NCBI GenBank assembly: GCA_028829895.1
Contig: CM054181.1
Location: forward strand, 99,436,360-99,500,359
Direction: 5' to 3'
Source: Sinotaia quadrata
Lineage: Eukaryota > Mollusca > Gastropoda > Architaenioglossa > Viviparidae
Length of the DNA stretch: 64,000 bases
Of this stretch, positions 30,560-42,500 are shown piece by piece (within the stretch, counting starts at the first letter, position 1; the number at the start of each line of letters is the position of its first letter). A program made the translations under genes and the position numbers. The notes under the pieces were generated by a model. The model made no database searches. It was not told the origin of the DNA and worked only from the letters and a program-made list of their open reading frames with translations.

Positions 30560-33500
30560 TGCTGAAATACTGCTAGAGGAGCTGGAGAAAAAGAGAGAGC
30601 TGAGAATCACACAAGAGAAAAAGTAATAAATGTGAGAATAAAACATCCAGCCAATGGAAATACCGAGGAAGTGTGTTCTGAAAACAGTGCATATTTCAAA
30701 ACATAAATTTACAAGGACAGCAAAATAGATATATTTCCAAAACAAAGAAATTTATTTTTAAAAGTGAAAAGTATTAACCAAATAGAACAAGCTGTAAAAC
30801 TATCATTTACCAAAGGAGAGTGAAACATGAACAGAAAACCACAGTACAGGCGCTATGAAAAAATAACAAGTCATTATATTCAGTGAACAGATGCACACAC
30901 AAAAACAAAATAAAAAACCAAAACAAATTATTGTAAACAAAGCAAACCTAGTGTAGGTGTCAGCAGTTGGTTGAACAGGAAGTGGAGGCACAAAGACATG
31001 GAGTCTTGGTGATACAACCTTCTCTTGTAGATGAATTGCAGTGGTAGTGGTAGCCATTTGGCTGGAATCTGCAAACAGAGCAATTATAACACTTTTCAAA
31101 CTGATGAACTTTAAATAGTAGTCTATAAACAACTTAATTCAAACCATACTAAACAGCACTCCTTTACTACATTTCCATCAAGGAAAACCCTGCTTGACAA
31201 GACTGGCTTTGTTCTCTTTGTATTAAACAAAATCTGTTCAAGACTGGCCTATTTTCTTTGCATAACACAAAATCTCTGACAAGACTGGTCTATTCTCATG
31301 CACTAAGCAAAATGTCTCTTTGACAAGACTGGCCTATTCTTTTTGCATTAAGCAAAATCTGTTGGACAAGGCTAATTTATTTTCTTTGTATTAAGCAAAA
31401 TCTGTTTGACAGGACTGGCCTATTTTCTTTGTATAAAGCAAAATCTCTGGTTAACAAGATTGGCCTTCCTCCGGAGAGCAGGGCAGTAGAATTATTCAGT
31501 TTGTCAGATTACACAGAATAATGGCATATCATCATGTGAAGATATGGAAATTATATTTCAGGTGGTTTAGAATATTTAGTGATCAGCTTGGGATACCAAG
31601 TGGATAGGTCATGTGGTTTGGGTATACTGAGCAGACAGATCAGGTGGCTTGGTATACTGAGTAGATAGATCAGTGGTTTGGGTATTCTGAGTGGATAGAT
31701 CAGTGGTTTGGGTATTCCGAGTGGATAGAGCAGGTAGTTCGGGCATATTGAGTGGATAGATCAGGTGTTTGTATTCTGAGTGGATAGAGCAGGTAGTTTG
31801 GACATACTGAGTGGATAGATCAGGTGGTTCAGGTGTTTAAGTGAAATCAAGTGGTTCATATATATGTAGTGAATGGACTATAAGGTAGGTCTCAGGAAGG
31901 ATCTAACACAAGAAGTAATAAGGATCATTATCAAACTAGACATTAGCAGATCTCATTTTAAAAAATGTTATCAACATTTTTTTAAAACATATTACAAAAT
32001 TAAGAAGAGTAAAACAAAAAGCCAACTGCAGAAAAAAATTGTCTGGTAACTACACAAACAGTATTTACTTTCAACTTTACCTACCCATATCTCAACAGGA
32101 AGGGAGAAAACATATTTTTATTCCTTTTTATTTTAATTTTTTGCTTACAAAAGTAAAACTTTATTTTTCAATCAGGCAGCACCTTAGTTGGACAAGTAAA
32201 TCTCTGTGAGGCTTTTGCCTCAAATATGACAATTTTCAGTTATAAATATCCTTTTAATATAATCCAATGTTGATTATTTATAATCATCCAAAATAAACTA
32301 AGTTTTGTTACAAATATTTAATCAAAACAGAAAAATCTCTAATAATAAGAAAGTGTGCTGATTTGTTAAGTATGAATATGATCTTTAAAGCCATGAGGAA
32401 GTATGATCACTATACACTAATACTATGCAGTCACAGGTTTTATAAATAATTAATACCATAAGACCTTGAATAATAATAATTGTTTTTTGTGGGGTTGATA
32501 CATGATTCCATTACTATTTGAGTTGAGAATGAGTAAAAATATTTTAAATTTAATGTAGTTCCAAGAATGAAGAAATATTTGTTTAATTATTATTATAGTC
32601 TTACCAATTTTGTCAATGATGACAGATACCCTTTCAATACATTGCTGTGCTAAATTCACTTGCTTGCGTATTTCCTTGCTTACAAAGACATCACCACCTA
32701 AAAAATAAAAATTTGACAAACAACAATTATCTGAATGAATGTTATTATCTGATCAATTATTTTTATGGATACCTACAGCAAAAAGATATTTTATTACCCA
32801 ATAATAGACATCTTCAAAAAAAAAATTATATCATTAAAGAGAATTTTAATATTATTACCTGTTTAAGCTTTATACTGCTGGGAAAGAATTTATTTAAATG
32901 AAAATCCATATATAAAATAGAAAGTTATTAATATTTAGTTAGGTGACGTCAACCAAGTATAAGCAAATTTATAGTATACATTAGTGTCATATCTTTATGC
33001 AGGCTTTACATTCTGATGTTGTTGTGTAAAGCAAAAGTCAAAATTACATTAATAAGATAAAACATAACTTAACTGTAATATGACTGCTAATTGAATTCTG
33101 ACATAAAGTTAGAATGAAATATGTATTTTTTGTAAAACGATTGTAGACTTACATTTTCCCTTGGTTAGCAACAAACTACTTCTAACTTGTCCATCTATGT
33201 TGTGAAATTTAATTAAAGGAAAAATAATTGTTTCATGTATAGCCCAACACAGATCCAACAATTAAAATGGTGTTCTAAATGCTAAAAATCATCAAACTAT
33301 AGGTACAATTCAAGCACTATGTATTAATAATAAAAGATAGATGGCAAATGGGCAGTATGAATGATAAAGAATGGATAGTAAATCATTAAACGGTATTTTA
33401 CATGCAAAAGATCATCAAACTAGGTAAAATTCAAGCATTAAGTATGAATAATAAAAGATGAAGAGCAATTGGATAGTGCAAGAATAGAAAGCAAATGATG

Positions 33501-35717
33501 GTGAATGAAAGAACATAATTTTATAGTAAAAGTCAAACAAGCAAAATATTAAAAAACATTTTTTTAATTTTTAAAATCACTTATAAAACAATTATAGCCA
33601 TGTATACATCACTATTTATAGTTACATATTGTTTATTGTTGCAAATTTAAGCACAATAAAAGTGTTCTTATAAGCTTCTTTTTTAAAAATTAAAAAAACA
33701 ACAAAACTTTAGTTTGCCAATACTTGATTGTATAGCACTTAAAAGTTCTATAAGCCTAGAGTGGGAGAGAAAGTAACAGTATGAAAGAGAATAACTTAAT
33801 TATATAAAACAAATCCAGTTAAAACTGCATTTAAGTGCACAAGTCAAATTTACCAGTCAAATTTACCATTACCTGAGTCTCTAACAACTTGCAACAGGTT
33901 GCAGGTGATACAAAGAATGCAGTCCAGATATTTCACATATGCTTCCTGTTAAGAGCCATAATATAATTTAAATTGAAAACTATTCTTTTTACAAACAATT
34001 GTTTTGAAAAGACAATCAAATATTTTGTAAAATGATATAAAGGATCATCATTCTTTAAAAATCAAAGCAAAATTTTCCACATACTTTTAGTGCTTAATGG
34101 AAATATAACTAATTAAAAGGTACATACAAACATAACAACTTTAAAGCCACCGTTTCTGCAAAACAAACAATAAAAAAGCAAATGAACTGCATGTGATAAC
34201 ACTTATCCTTTTTAATTTTAAGACTCATATGCCTATCTGTTTGCAATTCTAAGTTGTCAAATTTCTTAATTTCAATAAATGTATACCCAAATGGCTAGGT
34301 TGAGGTATCATGGCAAAAATTTTCTTCTCAATGTAAAGAGTTTGCCTCCTTACCCTTCAGGATTATTCTGAGTTGTTGGCAATTTTGCAGAAATGACATT
34401 GAGAAGTGAAGATGCTACAGATATAAAATGTAAATTAACCCCAACCTTAACCCATTCTGAGTATAGTTTTGTTTAAGCCTGAAGACCATTCAGTTCTTGT
34501 CAGCACATTTTAGAGTTCATTGCTGAAGTTAGATTGTTTATGAATCATGACCAAGTAATAGTCACATACATCACTCATGTGTAAATATTTTCCACAGCAT
34601 TCACAAATCTGCAAGATGAAAGAATTCCACATTATGTCATATTTTATAGGCTACTGTTGGAATCTGTGCTAATAAAATCCTCTGCATTATTTATCACATC
34701 CCTTTAATAATATGTTTACATTTATCTAGTTAAAAGGGATATGGGTGGAACTCTTCCTTCACAGAACTTCCCAAAGGTGTATGAGTCTCAATTACTTCAT
34801 CCATTTCAAAATATATATAAAATTGTATTTTGAGAATATTATTCAGACATTTAATCATTGAATTTGCTTCTTAATGCTGTCAGCTTTTTATGATGGATTA
34901 TTAAGCAAGTAATTTATTTGAAAATATTCTTAATATGCTATCTTAAATGCATAAGTCACTGCATTCTGAAGAACATATGTAATTTAATGATAAGTTAGTA
35001 TATGTTATATATACAATACATCCCATTACAGTACCTGATTTTTTATACATCGAGAATTATGCTAAATCTATATTCTCACAATAATTTGTCCTATTCTCTG
35101 ATAACAGTAAATTATTTTGTTACTAATCAATTAATTCTGCTTCTTGAAATTTTATTGAATATTTGTTCTGAGGTGTTATGTAGATTCATAACAATTGAGA
35201 CATAAGAAATTCAACAAAAATTGTAGGCTTTCAAGGTTTATTGTGAACCCATCTCAGGTTGACCATGAGCTTTACTGATGAGTTGTTTGACCGATAGAAA
35301 GGACTAGAGAAATTGGACTTAGAAATAACTTGCATACACTTAGAATTATTGACTACATGGTTTTTTAATTAGACTTAAGATTATTCTTTATCTGTTTAGT
35401 TAATGCTGATATTTTTATGTATGAAATGGGTTTTAGGAATGGGTTCAACACAGGATAGCCCCAGACAAACATCAGTATTCTAGAAATCAAATAAGTTTTT
35501 TCATGCCTGATGACCTGTATATATTAATTTTATTCCTGAATAGTAAACATTTCAATTATTATTGATAATGTACAGTAATCAACAATTTTACAGTCTTTGC
35601 CTGCTCTTCTCTTATTCTATTGAGGTTTTAGAAATTACTAACCTTGCTATGACTGTCATTGTCCAGACAAAGAGCTTCACCAATGTTTCTCATAAGAGCT
35701 GCAAGTGCTTGATCCAT
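13309..35717 (-). CDS. VPS9D1: VPS9 domain-containing protein 1 (Rab5-family guanine nucleotide exchange factor), 13 coding exons, 849 aa
   Basis: VPS9 domains activate Rab5-subfamily GTPases in endocytic traffic. Coding exons in order: 35643-35717, 33873-33945, 32605-32697, 30948-31068, 30114-30228, 28946-29008, 27023-27075, 23970-24057, 20975-22332, 20503-20720, 18516-18594, 13727-13831 and 13309-13417; 2550 nt, all phases consistent. The N-terminus ([17 protein letters not shown]) matches the MIT-like start of VPS9D1. The middle ([33 protein letters not shown]) matches its helical region, and the C-terminus ([39 protein letters not shown]) is the VPS9 core. The Rabex-5 catalytic Asp/Pro and Tyr/Thr pairs are present as D782/P786 and Y822/T825, so exchange activity is plausible. 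It is longer than human VPS9D1 (about 630 aa) because of exon 9. The start is the only in-frame ATG giving the conserved first helix. Confidence 0.94.
14166..15474. mobile_element. Terminal-inverted-repeat DNA element, long copy, in VPS9D1 intron 11
   Basis: A perfect 34-bp inverted repeat bounds 1309 bp, beginning TGTGACCTGTCACCACAAAA at 14166 and continuing to CTTAAGTCG, with the reverse complement ending at 15474. The outer part itself contains a small palindrome, GTGAC-CT-GTCAC. Flanks show at most a 2-bp identical pair (AA/AA), so the target-site duplication is unresolved. A plus-strand open frame runs from the left terminus to 14364 and a broken minus-strand frame lies at 14727-14954. 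No complete transposase is present, so the element is non-autonomous. Superfamily not determined. Confidence 0.85.
14727..14954 (-). pseudogene. Broken open frame inside the TIR element, possible transposase N-terminus remnant
   Basis: On the minus strand an ATG at 14954 begins [14 protein letters not shown], reaches an internal TAG after about 28 codons, and continues in the same frame as [20 protein letters not shown], then [20 protein letters not shown] and a stop. An acidic/serine cluster followed by basic residues is common near the N-terminus of eukaryotic transposases such as piggyBac types, but no catalytic domain is present. The whole frame is deleted from the second copy. Confidence 0.4.
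18885..19545. repeat. VPS9D1: ~34-bp minisatellite in VPS9D1 intron 10
   Basis: About nineteen units with consensus AAACAGACTAAGAGCTAGAA followed by ACAAAGTTTGCAGT, diverged by substitutions and partial deletions. No similarity to the flanking exons. Confidence 0.88.
20975..22332 (-). CDS. VPS9D1: VPS9D1 exon 9: long acidic, serine-rich linker into the VPS9 domain
   Basis: This single 1358-nt exon encodes residues 228-679 and supplies over half of the protein. Its first ~60 residues ([31 protein letters not shown]) align with the conserved VPS9D1 segment before the linker. About 300 residues of low-complexity Ser/Asp/Glu/Lys sequence follow, including an acidic cluster near residue 540 ([18 protein letters not shown]). 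The last ~60 residues ([30 protein letters not shown]) start the VPS9 fold. The linker is probably disordered and is much longer than in human VPS9D1. Confidence 0.92.
24256..24726. repeat. VPS9D1: ~22-bp minisatellite in VPS9D1 intron 7
   Basis: Around twenty units of AAGTGTGAGTGGGTGAAGTGTT and variants. A higher-order block adds GGATGAAGTCGGGATGAAATG and recurs several times nearly unchanged, implying recent expansion. Confidence 0.92.
24773..24995. repeat. VPS9D1: ~63-bp tandem repeat in VPS9D1 intron 7
   Basis: Four units with core GGAAAAGCAGTGAAGTGYGA followed by ATAGGGAATAATCACTACTAAG and TCTATAGCAGTAAAGCT. It sits 50 bp from the 22-bp minisatellite and shares the GTGAAGTGTGA string with it. 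Confidence 0.9.
25458..26082. mobile_element. Terminal-inverted-repeat DNA element, internally deleted copy, in VPS9D1 intron 7
   Basis: Same orientation and nearly identical to the copy at 14166-15474, except that the bases equivalent to 14367-15050 (684 bp) are missing. The junction at about 25657 joins GATTGAAC to TGTCTGCGG, with 3 bp (AAC) shared at the breakpoints. Terminal repeats are imperfect: the left starts TGTGGCTTGTCAGCACAAAA and the right is its near-complement with GG instead of GC. Possible 2-bp flanking repeat TA/TA. Confidence 0.85.
28385..28561. repeat. VPS9D1: ~85-bp duplication in VPS9D1 intron 6
   Basis: Two near-identical copies (28385-28466 and 28476-28561) starting AAGCAGTCTCTTACTTTTTC and ending in CCAATTGCTCCAAAATTAA. 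The second has an extra TTAA. Confidence 0.92.
29805..30085 (-). pseudogene. Three decayed tandem copies of the end of VPS9D1 exon 5
   Basis: Within intron 5, just downstream of exon 5 in transcription, three segments (about 29805-29885, 29890-29965 and 30007-30082) resemble the last ~75 nt of exon 5. Shared plus-strand landmarks are AGAC..GCAG, CATGCTTGTTTATG (exon CATGCTTGTTCATG), CTCTRTAA.GAGTCATCAAT and CCCA/TCCTG. Two copies share GTCATCAAT followed by ATTCACAC or ATTTACAC, showing that the unit carries non-exon sequence too. Similarity to the exon is by eye about 70-80 percent, and reading frames are broken. Confidence 0.7.
30521..30558. repeat. (TAA)n microsatellite in VPS9D1 intron 4
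   Basis: Twelve uninterrupted AAT/TAA trinucleotides. The poly-Tyr frame read across it on the minus strand is an artefact. Confidence 0.95.
31180..31475. repeat. VPS9D1: ~45-bp minisatellite in VPS9D1 intron 3
   Basis: Six or seven units with core GACAAGACTGGCCTATTTTC followed by TTTGCATTAAGCAAAATCTG. Moderately diverged. Confidence 0.85.
31590..31835. repeat. VPS9D1: ~31-bp minisatellite in VPS9D1 intron 3
   Basis: Seven or eight units of GTTTGGGTATACTGAGTGGA followed by TAGATCAGGTG, with substitutions and single deletions. Unrelated to the neighbouring 45-bp array. Confidence 0.85.
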
Positions 35718-35783
35718 TGTAAATGAACCCAAGCAAGTTTGTCTCAGTATTAAAAAAAATCAATCAAAACATCTTGCTGTTAC
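35718..35783 (-). promoter_or_regulatory. VPS9D1: Probable 5' UTR segment and splice acceptor of VPS9D1
   Basis: Upstream of the start codon on the minus strand, TTTTTTGCAG ends at 35784 and would open a leader exon of 66 nt before the ATG at 35717. A non-coding first exon should then lie further upstream (higher coordinates). I could not place it. Confidence 0.4.
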
Positions 35784-35949
35784 CTGCAAAAAATGTATAA
35801 TTAGGACTTATTAGAGGATGTTGATTCCTTTATTCATGCCTTTGGAGGTAATCTTTAATACAAAACACAAAAGGCTTAAAATATACATTTAGCAAGGCAC
35901 AATCTTAATACTCAAAATCACCTTAGGAGGCAAGGCTGAAGAATATATT

Positions 35950-36180
35950 AAAGCAGGGGTTCCCAAACTTTATCAGGCCACTGCTTCCCATTGGTTCCAC
36001 TGTTAAATAATTCTTAATGTGGATGGAAGGATTTGATGAAGACCAGTTTCCTAATGTCTTGTTTAAAGTAACTTGGGATGAGTTAAATCTCAATGTTCAG
36101 AAATATGGAATCAATTTCTTTGCTCTAAACAAAGTCGGATGACCACACTAAAACCACAATCCGCCAAATATGATGCTGGA
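35950..36180. mobile_element. Possible hAT-type transposon end
   Basis: AGCAGGGGTTCCCAAACTTT at about 35955 matches the characteristic terminal motif CAGGGGTTCCCAAACTTT of many non-autonomous hAT elements. The partner terminus and 8-bp target duplication were not identified, so only one end is supported. A weaker relative (GCAGCACTTCCCGATTCTTT) occurs near 10745. Confidence 0.4.
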
Positions 36181-36748
36181 AATGCAAAAAGGAGCTCCTT
36201 AACTACTGTCCATAGTGCAGGATAGTGAACAGAAAATTTCCTTCTCTAACCTAAACGTTTAGTATGATTTCTTAAACTATAATTTCAGCTTAATGTCATT
36301 TTGTAGCTGGATTAATTATTCCTCCATGTCCAAACTTCTTCAGTATCCAAAAATGAATCTATTAACCAATCTAGAATTCCCATGAGAAGAAAATCCTCAC
36401 ATTGCTCATACATATCTTTATGCAGTATATCCAAATTGGTCACAGTATTTACTCTAGAAAACCCTAGAGCTCATCATTCTCTTCTGGGTCAGATAGACTC
36501 AAAAACTGGTGTAAACACAATGGCCTCTATTGTGCTTAAAGTTGATTTTAAAATAAAGTTGTGAACAGGTTTGTGGCACTTTTAATTATGAAAATTAAAA
36601 CTATTTTTCTGACTACCATATTTCACCTACTTCCCATTATAGTTTATACATTTTCTACCAACTGAGGGAGTTAAATCTTTCCATTAAGCAGGGCCTATGA
36701 TATTGGAAAAAGACAATTTACAGGCCCCCACTGCCTAACAAACCCAGG

Positions 36749-36884
36749 CAGCTTTACACAGTGAAGACAATGACATGGGAAGACAATACAATAATATCAA
36801 CTGATGACTTCTGATTCAGCTTTACACAGTGAAGACAATGACATGGGAAGACAATACAATAATATTAACTGATGACTTCTGATT
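36749..36884. repeat. 68-bp tandem duplication between VPS9D1 and Acinus
   Basis: Copies at 36749-36816 and 36817-36884 start CAGCTTTACACAGTGAAGAC and differ at about one base, so the event is recent. Confidence 0.93.
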
Positions 36885-37359
36885 CACAGACATCAGTAAG
36901 AACAATGATCAGTAAATTTACAGACAGCTGCAGTATGCATAACAGACAGAAAACAAATGGTTCAAAATTAACAATAATGTTTAATAAAAGAAAGATTAAA
37001 GAATTAAAAGTATAAATTAAATCCTAATAGCTAAGGTAATAGTTCTAATCCCCTAAATAAAGTAATGTCACAAGTTCCATACAACACTTTTTAAATTAGT
37101 GTCTCTGTAATTGTCAATGCAAATCACAAATGATCATTCAAAGATAACTTAGTCTCTGACATATATTAAGGACATAGACAAACAACAAGACAGAATGAAG
37201 ACTACATTTACCAATATTTGTACAACCCTGCAAGGATTTTTACGATGATTCAGCATGTCTGATATAAAAATCTAAATCAGTAACTCTTGCCAAACTACAA
37301 CTGATTAGCTTAACCAACAATGCCTACACAAGGATACAGAATTACCAGATTACACTAAA

Positions 37360-38060
37360 TATGAATAACACCATGTCACATACTCATCATGATTATAGTA
37401 AATATGAATAACAGTTTAACACCATGTCACATACTGATCATGATTTATAGTAAATATGAATGAATATGCTCTGTTGCAAATTGATCACACATCTTATTTT
37501 GACTGGCAGAAACCTCCCCTAGATTCACACATCAAGATTCTACTACCACTAAATCTGAATAATGCCACATCGCATATCAATCACACACTACAGCAAACAA
37601 TAATCCCAGAGGTGAAAATGAGAATTCCCCATTTTGAAGGACAGTTGGGGGAGATGGAAGATTAGACATTTGTGAGGCTATTGCTGACTGGCTAGAAAAT
37701 ATGTGAGATCAAAGCATTCTTTTTTACACTACATTCAGTCATCTACCCATCCACAATGAGGTGGCATAAACAAACAAAAGCCAAGACAGTACATTTAGCT
37801 AACCAATTCTAATGAAAGATTCAGAGACACAGGTTGTTCACATTATTTTTTTACAAATTCCCAACAAAATCTAGAAGCGACAGAATAAATGTAAATTATT
37901 ATACATAAAACAGTAATGCCAATCCAAACAATGAATGCAAAGAGTAAAGAATATGACTAGAAAATGCTGACTTTGGAGAAGAATGTTATAAAATATAAAA
38001 GAAGACATTGTAAAGTGAAAACTTTGGAGAAGAATGCTATAAAATGTAAAAGAAGTCACT
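37360..38060. repeat. Short local duplications in the VPS9D1-Acinus interval
   Basis: A ~59-bp pair near 37370-37460 (core ACCATGTCACATACT..TCATGAT) and a ~54-bp pair near 37970-38060 (core AACTTTGGAGAAGAATG). No exon is evident around them. Confidence 0.75.
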
Positions 38061-38619
38061 GAAAAATGAATACATCAGAGAATTCCAAAGAATGTCAGTT
38101 TGTAATACACTAATATCACAATTAGTTATAACAATACAGACTCCATGCACATAGTCTTTTAGGCTAGATGCATGCTCAAGAAACAACGAAGTCTTTCTTC
38201 ATACTAATACTAATCAAATTTCAAATGCAATAATTTTAAGAGTATTTAGAAAATAATAATTTGTACTAATACAATCAACTAGTAAACTAAAGTAAACTAA
38301 ATTTCTATATTTCAAATATTTTATATTTTAACATTTCCTCATAAAGGATATTCAAATTATAAAAGAAATTAAATTAAAGAATTGCAAAAGGGCAAGGTTT
38401 TATTTATATTTAGTATCATAAGGTTGAAGTTAAAAGATATCAAAAAAAAATTAACTGCATATCTATCTATAAAGCGTTTGTTCTATGTCTGTTACTGGGT
38501 TATTTTTAACTTTAAGATTAGGGACTTTTTATCCCTCCTCCCTATTCACTCCATCATTATAACTTACACCCCTTCTGAAAGAATGTAGTATCTGCTTGCA
38601 GACTCCAACTCCCCATTTC

Positions 38620-38920
38620 ATGTAAATAAAAACAATGATGTATATGTTGAAAATGATTTTTATATTGAATTTAATAAATTTATGCTATGCTGTACCTGAG
38701 CAGACTGATTTAATTTTTTGCATTTATTATCGTTTTTACAGAAAATGAACAGCCATTGCAACTTAAGATTTGTCACAGTGTTAGTGTTTGCAAAGATTAT
38801 TATTATGGACATGAAATAAGGTTTTCACATGAGCAGTACAAAATTAAAAAATGTAAATAAAAACAATGATGTATATGTTGAAAATGATTTTTATATTGAA
38901 TTTAATAAATTTATGCTATG
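38620..38920. repeat. Identical 70-bp direct repeats 231 bp apart
   Basis: 38620-38689 and 38851-38920, both beginning ATGTAAATAAAAACAATGAT and ending TTATGCTATG, are identical as far as I can read. The intervening 161 bp is not repeated. Confidence 0.92.
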
Positions 38921-39119
38921 TATTATTATTGTTACTATATAAGTAAACGTGTTACTTTTTCAAAAGAAATAATCACAAAATTTGTTTCAACGCTCATATC
39001 TGCTACATATGTACTTATATCTCCTTTCTACATTATATGTATAAAACAATTACAATACACCCATATTTTAATTGCAACATTATCATGGGACATATGTAGG
39101 CCTACTCATTTGTTCTAAG

Positions 39120-39529
39120 GTTTCTATTTCTTAATTTAAGTTTTTTTGTATTTAAACTTCTTGCATACATTAAGATTACAAAATATTAATTTTGTAAAGC
39201 ATTAATAGCTTTGTGTAATGCTTTACAGGATTGTTTTTCACTTTGCTGTTACGGCAACTAGCACAGACGCAATCGACTGAAAAAAGAAATCAACTGCGTT
39301 TACTTCCCTTGCTTCCGCAAACATTATAAACACTATCGAAGCACTGGAAGAGAAAAAAAAAAGTGTACAACATATTTATACATAGGAAATTAGGACGTGG
39401 ACTCAGTTTTGTTACACATCTAATCTCGATAGCTTTTGTTATAGACAAATGCACATGATCATTAATAAATAATATAAACATTTTATTATTAGCTGTTTTT
39501 CACGGAGAGTAACGATTAGTTTTTCCAAT
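39120..39529. promoter_or_regulatory. Presumed promoter region of Acinus
   Basis: The few hundred bases before the Acinus start contain more CpG (for example CGGCAACTAGCACAGACGCA at 39253-39272) than the AT-rich background, as expected for a housekeeping promoter. VPS9D1 lies head-to-head 3.8 kb away, so its unseen leader exon could also start here. No TATA box or defined element was identified. Confidence 0.35.
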
Positions 39530-42500
39530 ATGGCTGACATTGAAGAGATTACACTAAACGGAAAACCTCTTTCGAAACTAAGAGTGGTGGATTTAAAACA
39601 AGAACTTGATCAACGGGGACTGTCAAAAGCCGGGAGCAAAGTTGAGCTTATGGAACGCCTAAGAGCGGTAAATTCTGCTATTAATGCTTTTGTGATCGAT
39701 ACGTTACTAAGTACCGTAAAGAACAGGGGCACATCTTTTGGCCCAAGTTAACATATAAACAATTTATGCATAAATATAAGAACAAAGCGCACCTGAGACA
39801 GAAGCTTTAAAATACGTTTCGTGCAATTAAACATTTAAGATTAATACTGATACTAAAGTACTGTTTATTTATGGAATTCTGTTTAATGAGGAAATGGGAC
39901 AGTGGGCGTGTTTTGACGTGTTTACTTTAACTGCTATTGGCAGACCTACAGTACACTGCATCCCGAATAATCGCTATTTCTCTTATTTTAGTACAGATCC
40001 TTATGTTCTAGTCCTAGTAATGATGGCAATTCGGTACTATTTCCTGACGAAAGTGATTATGCCAATGATATATATATATATATACACTTTTTATAGTGCG
40101 TTTTATATTGATCACGGAAACTTTAAAATGTCATTAAAAGTTATAAGGGACTCTGTGTGTGTGTGTGCGTGTGCGTGTGTGCATGTGTGTTGGGTGGGTG
40201 GGAAAGGGTAAATGAACATTCTTAACATTTATTAACGTATACATTATAATTACAATATGTTGTTCAAGTAGTCTAGATTAAAAGTGTGTACCACTCAAAA
40301 TAGAAAATGGACGAATGTATTTTAAATGCTGGTGAATTAGAAAAGTTAAAACTGAAAGGTGAAGTTTACTAACAAAAAAATATAAATTTAATGACAAGTT
40401 TAATAAATTTATAACATTACAATTAATTTGCCCAACATATTCATACAGTAACAACTCATTTCTTCCCTTTTCTGCTTTTTACAATTACTATTAAAGCAAA
40501 TGGTTCTTGAAAAACGTCATTCTGAAGCACATGCAGCATCTTCTGGAGATGAAGGTAAGCTCTGTTAGTTGCTATTCATCACTAATATATAATAAATATG
40601 ATCACCACCAATACATTTTTCTCCCTATTTTAAAAAGTTTACTTAAAACAATAGGTGATCTTTGCTAATATAGAAGTGATTACTAATTAATACTTTAATA
40701 GTGTAATTTTTGTAATATATATGCTCCAGCAAAATTCATTTTATGTAAGAGAAAGAACAGTTTTACTTTAAGATTGCCTGAAAGCTACACACACACTGCA
40801 AATTCTAAGACAAGTATATGCACAGTTGTGAATTAGCTAGGTATTTTACTAGAAATAATATACAATTAGAACGGCTCACACAATAACTAAAATAACTCAT
40901 GAAGAAGTTAACTCTAAGATATACAGTCTACCGAGCAGTCTTTTTTCTGTTTAACAATTTCATGCTTAGACATATAACAGAAAATAGATTTTAGTTAAAT
41001 TGAAAGGCTAAAGAGGAAGAAAGTATTCAAGTCTGAGAAATAATATGGAATGAAGCAGTGTAAAATTGGCTTTATTTTATACTAGAGGCCAAATAAATAT
41101 ATACTATTACTAACCAAAGATATTTTTAAAATAAATGTTACTCTATTAAACTTATTACATAGTATTAGTATTATACTTATAACAATATAAAATCAAGCTA
41201 ACTTTATATAACAGTAGAGTTATCTACTGAAATGTATATTGCAAATGTCTATTATTAATCATATGTCTAAACTTTAATGTAAACCTGCTATTAATATATT
41301 TCTATATGGTTTAGTTATTCCAGAAAATATTTGGTATGCCTTGTATTTTTGTAACATGAACACAAGTATATTTTTCTTTAGTATTTCTATATTTGTAAGA
41401 ACCTCCGAGTTCCTATAAATTATAATAGTTTATATATAGGGTTAGTTTTTGCATAGTATATGCTAAGGACAATGATTCTGATCCCCATTATTTCACACAT
41501 CTATTCATTGATGGCTTAAGCATATTATGATCAGAGTATAGGCAAAAATCTCTGTAATCTCATTCAGCACTGATCTGCCTATGCTGCTCATAACTGGCTT
41601 CATAATAGACAAGGGAAGTAATACATAGAGCAGTACTGGTACTGTAAACATGTATCTGATGCTTTAAAAAATAAATCATAATGAAAAGAAGAGGTAAATG
41701 AAATAATTAAAAATTACCTTTTGAGTAATCTTTAACATACATTATTTTAATAAAAGATGTATATAGTATTTATTATATTGCTAACAAATGACTGATAATC
41801 TCAGTATTTACTTATCTCAGCATTATTTTGCTTCCAAACCTTCCAGGAGTATAACCCAACTGACCATTTTATTTTATTTTTTAATTTAAACACTTTATTT
41901 TTTTAAATATATGAGAGAACATAGAAAAATAATACTTTGTACTGATATTTACGGTAGAGTGCTTACTAATATAGTTCATTTGATTTCTCTTCATATAAAA
42001 TTACTAACTAAATTCTCCAAAATCAGTTTGAACATTAAAAATCAAATATTAAAACTTTGCATTGATAGCATGATTGAGAGCTGTAAATCCTAATCAATCA
42101 CTTGCAATAGTCAGAACAGTGTATTGGCATTGAGAGCAAACAAAAAAAGTTGGAATTTTTGAGAGTTTGACATCTGAATAATGAAAAAAACAAAATATTC
42201 AGTAATTTAAAACAATTGCTATATTTACATATTCACTTCATGGTTAGTGCATTTAAGAAAGTTTAGATTAAAAATTAATGAGATTTTGTTACAGTCAGAA
42301 TATGTTTTGTCTATCCAAAATAATTTATTATTTTCAAAATATTTAATTTTATACTATAACTAAGTGCAATAATTATACTAGGTTTCTGATTCTCAGAATG
42401 TTTGAAAATTCTCAAACAAATTTATAATTTAATAATAATATTAATCCTAAACTCTGCTCCAGTGAATGTTTGCCAAGAGTAAATGGTGACATGCATTAAC

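Noticed and set aside
30419..30745. 108-codon minus-strand frame with a tyrosine run
   Set aside because: The tyrosines come from a TAA microsatellite within VPS9D1 intron 4, and there is no splice or domain support.
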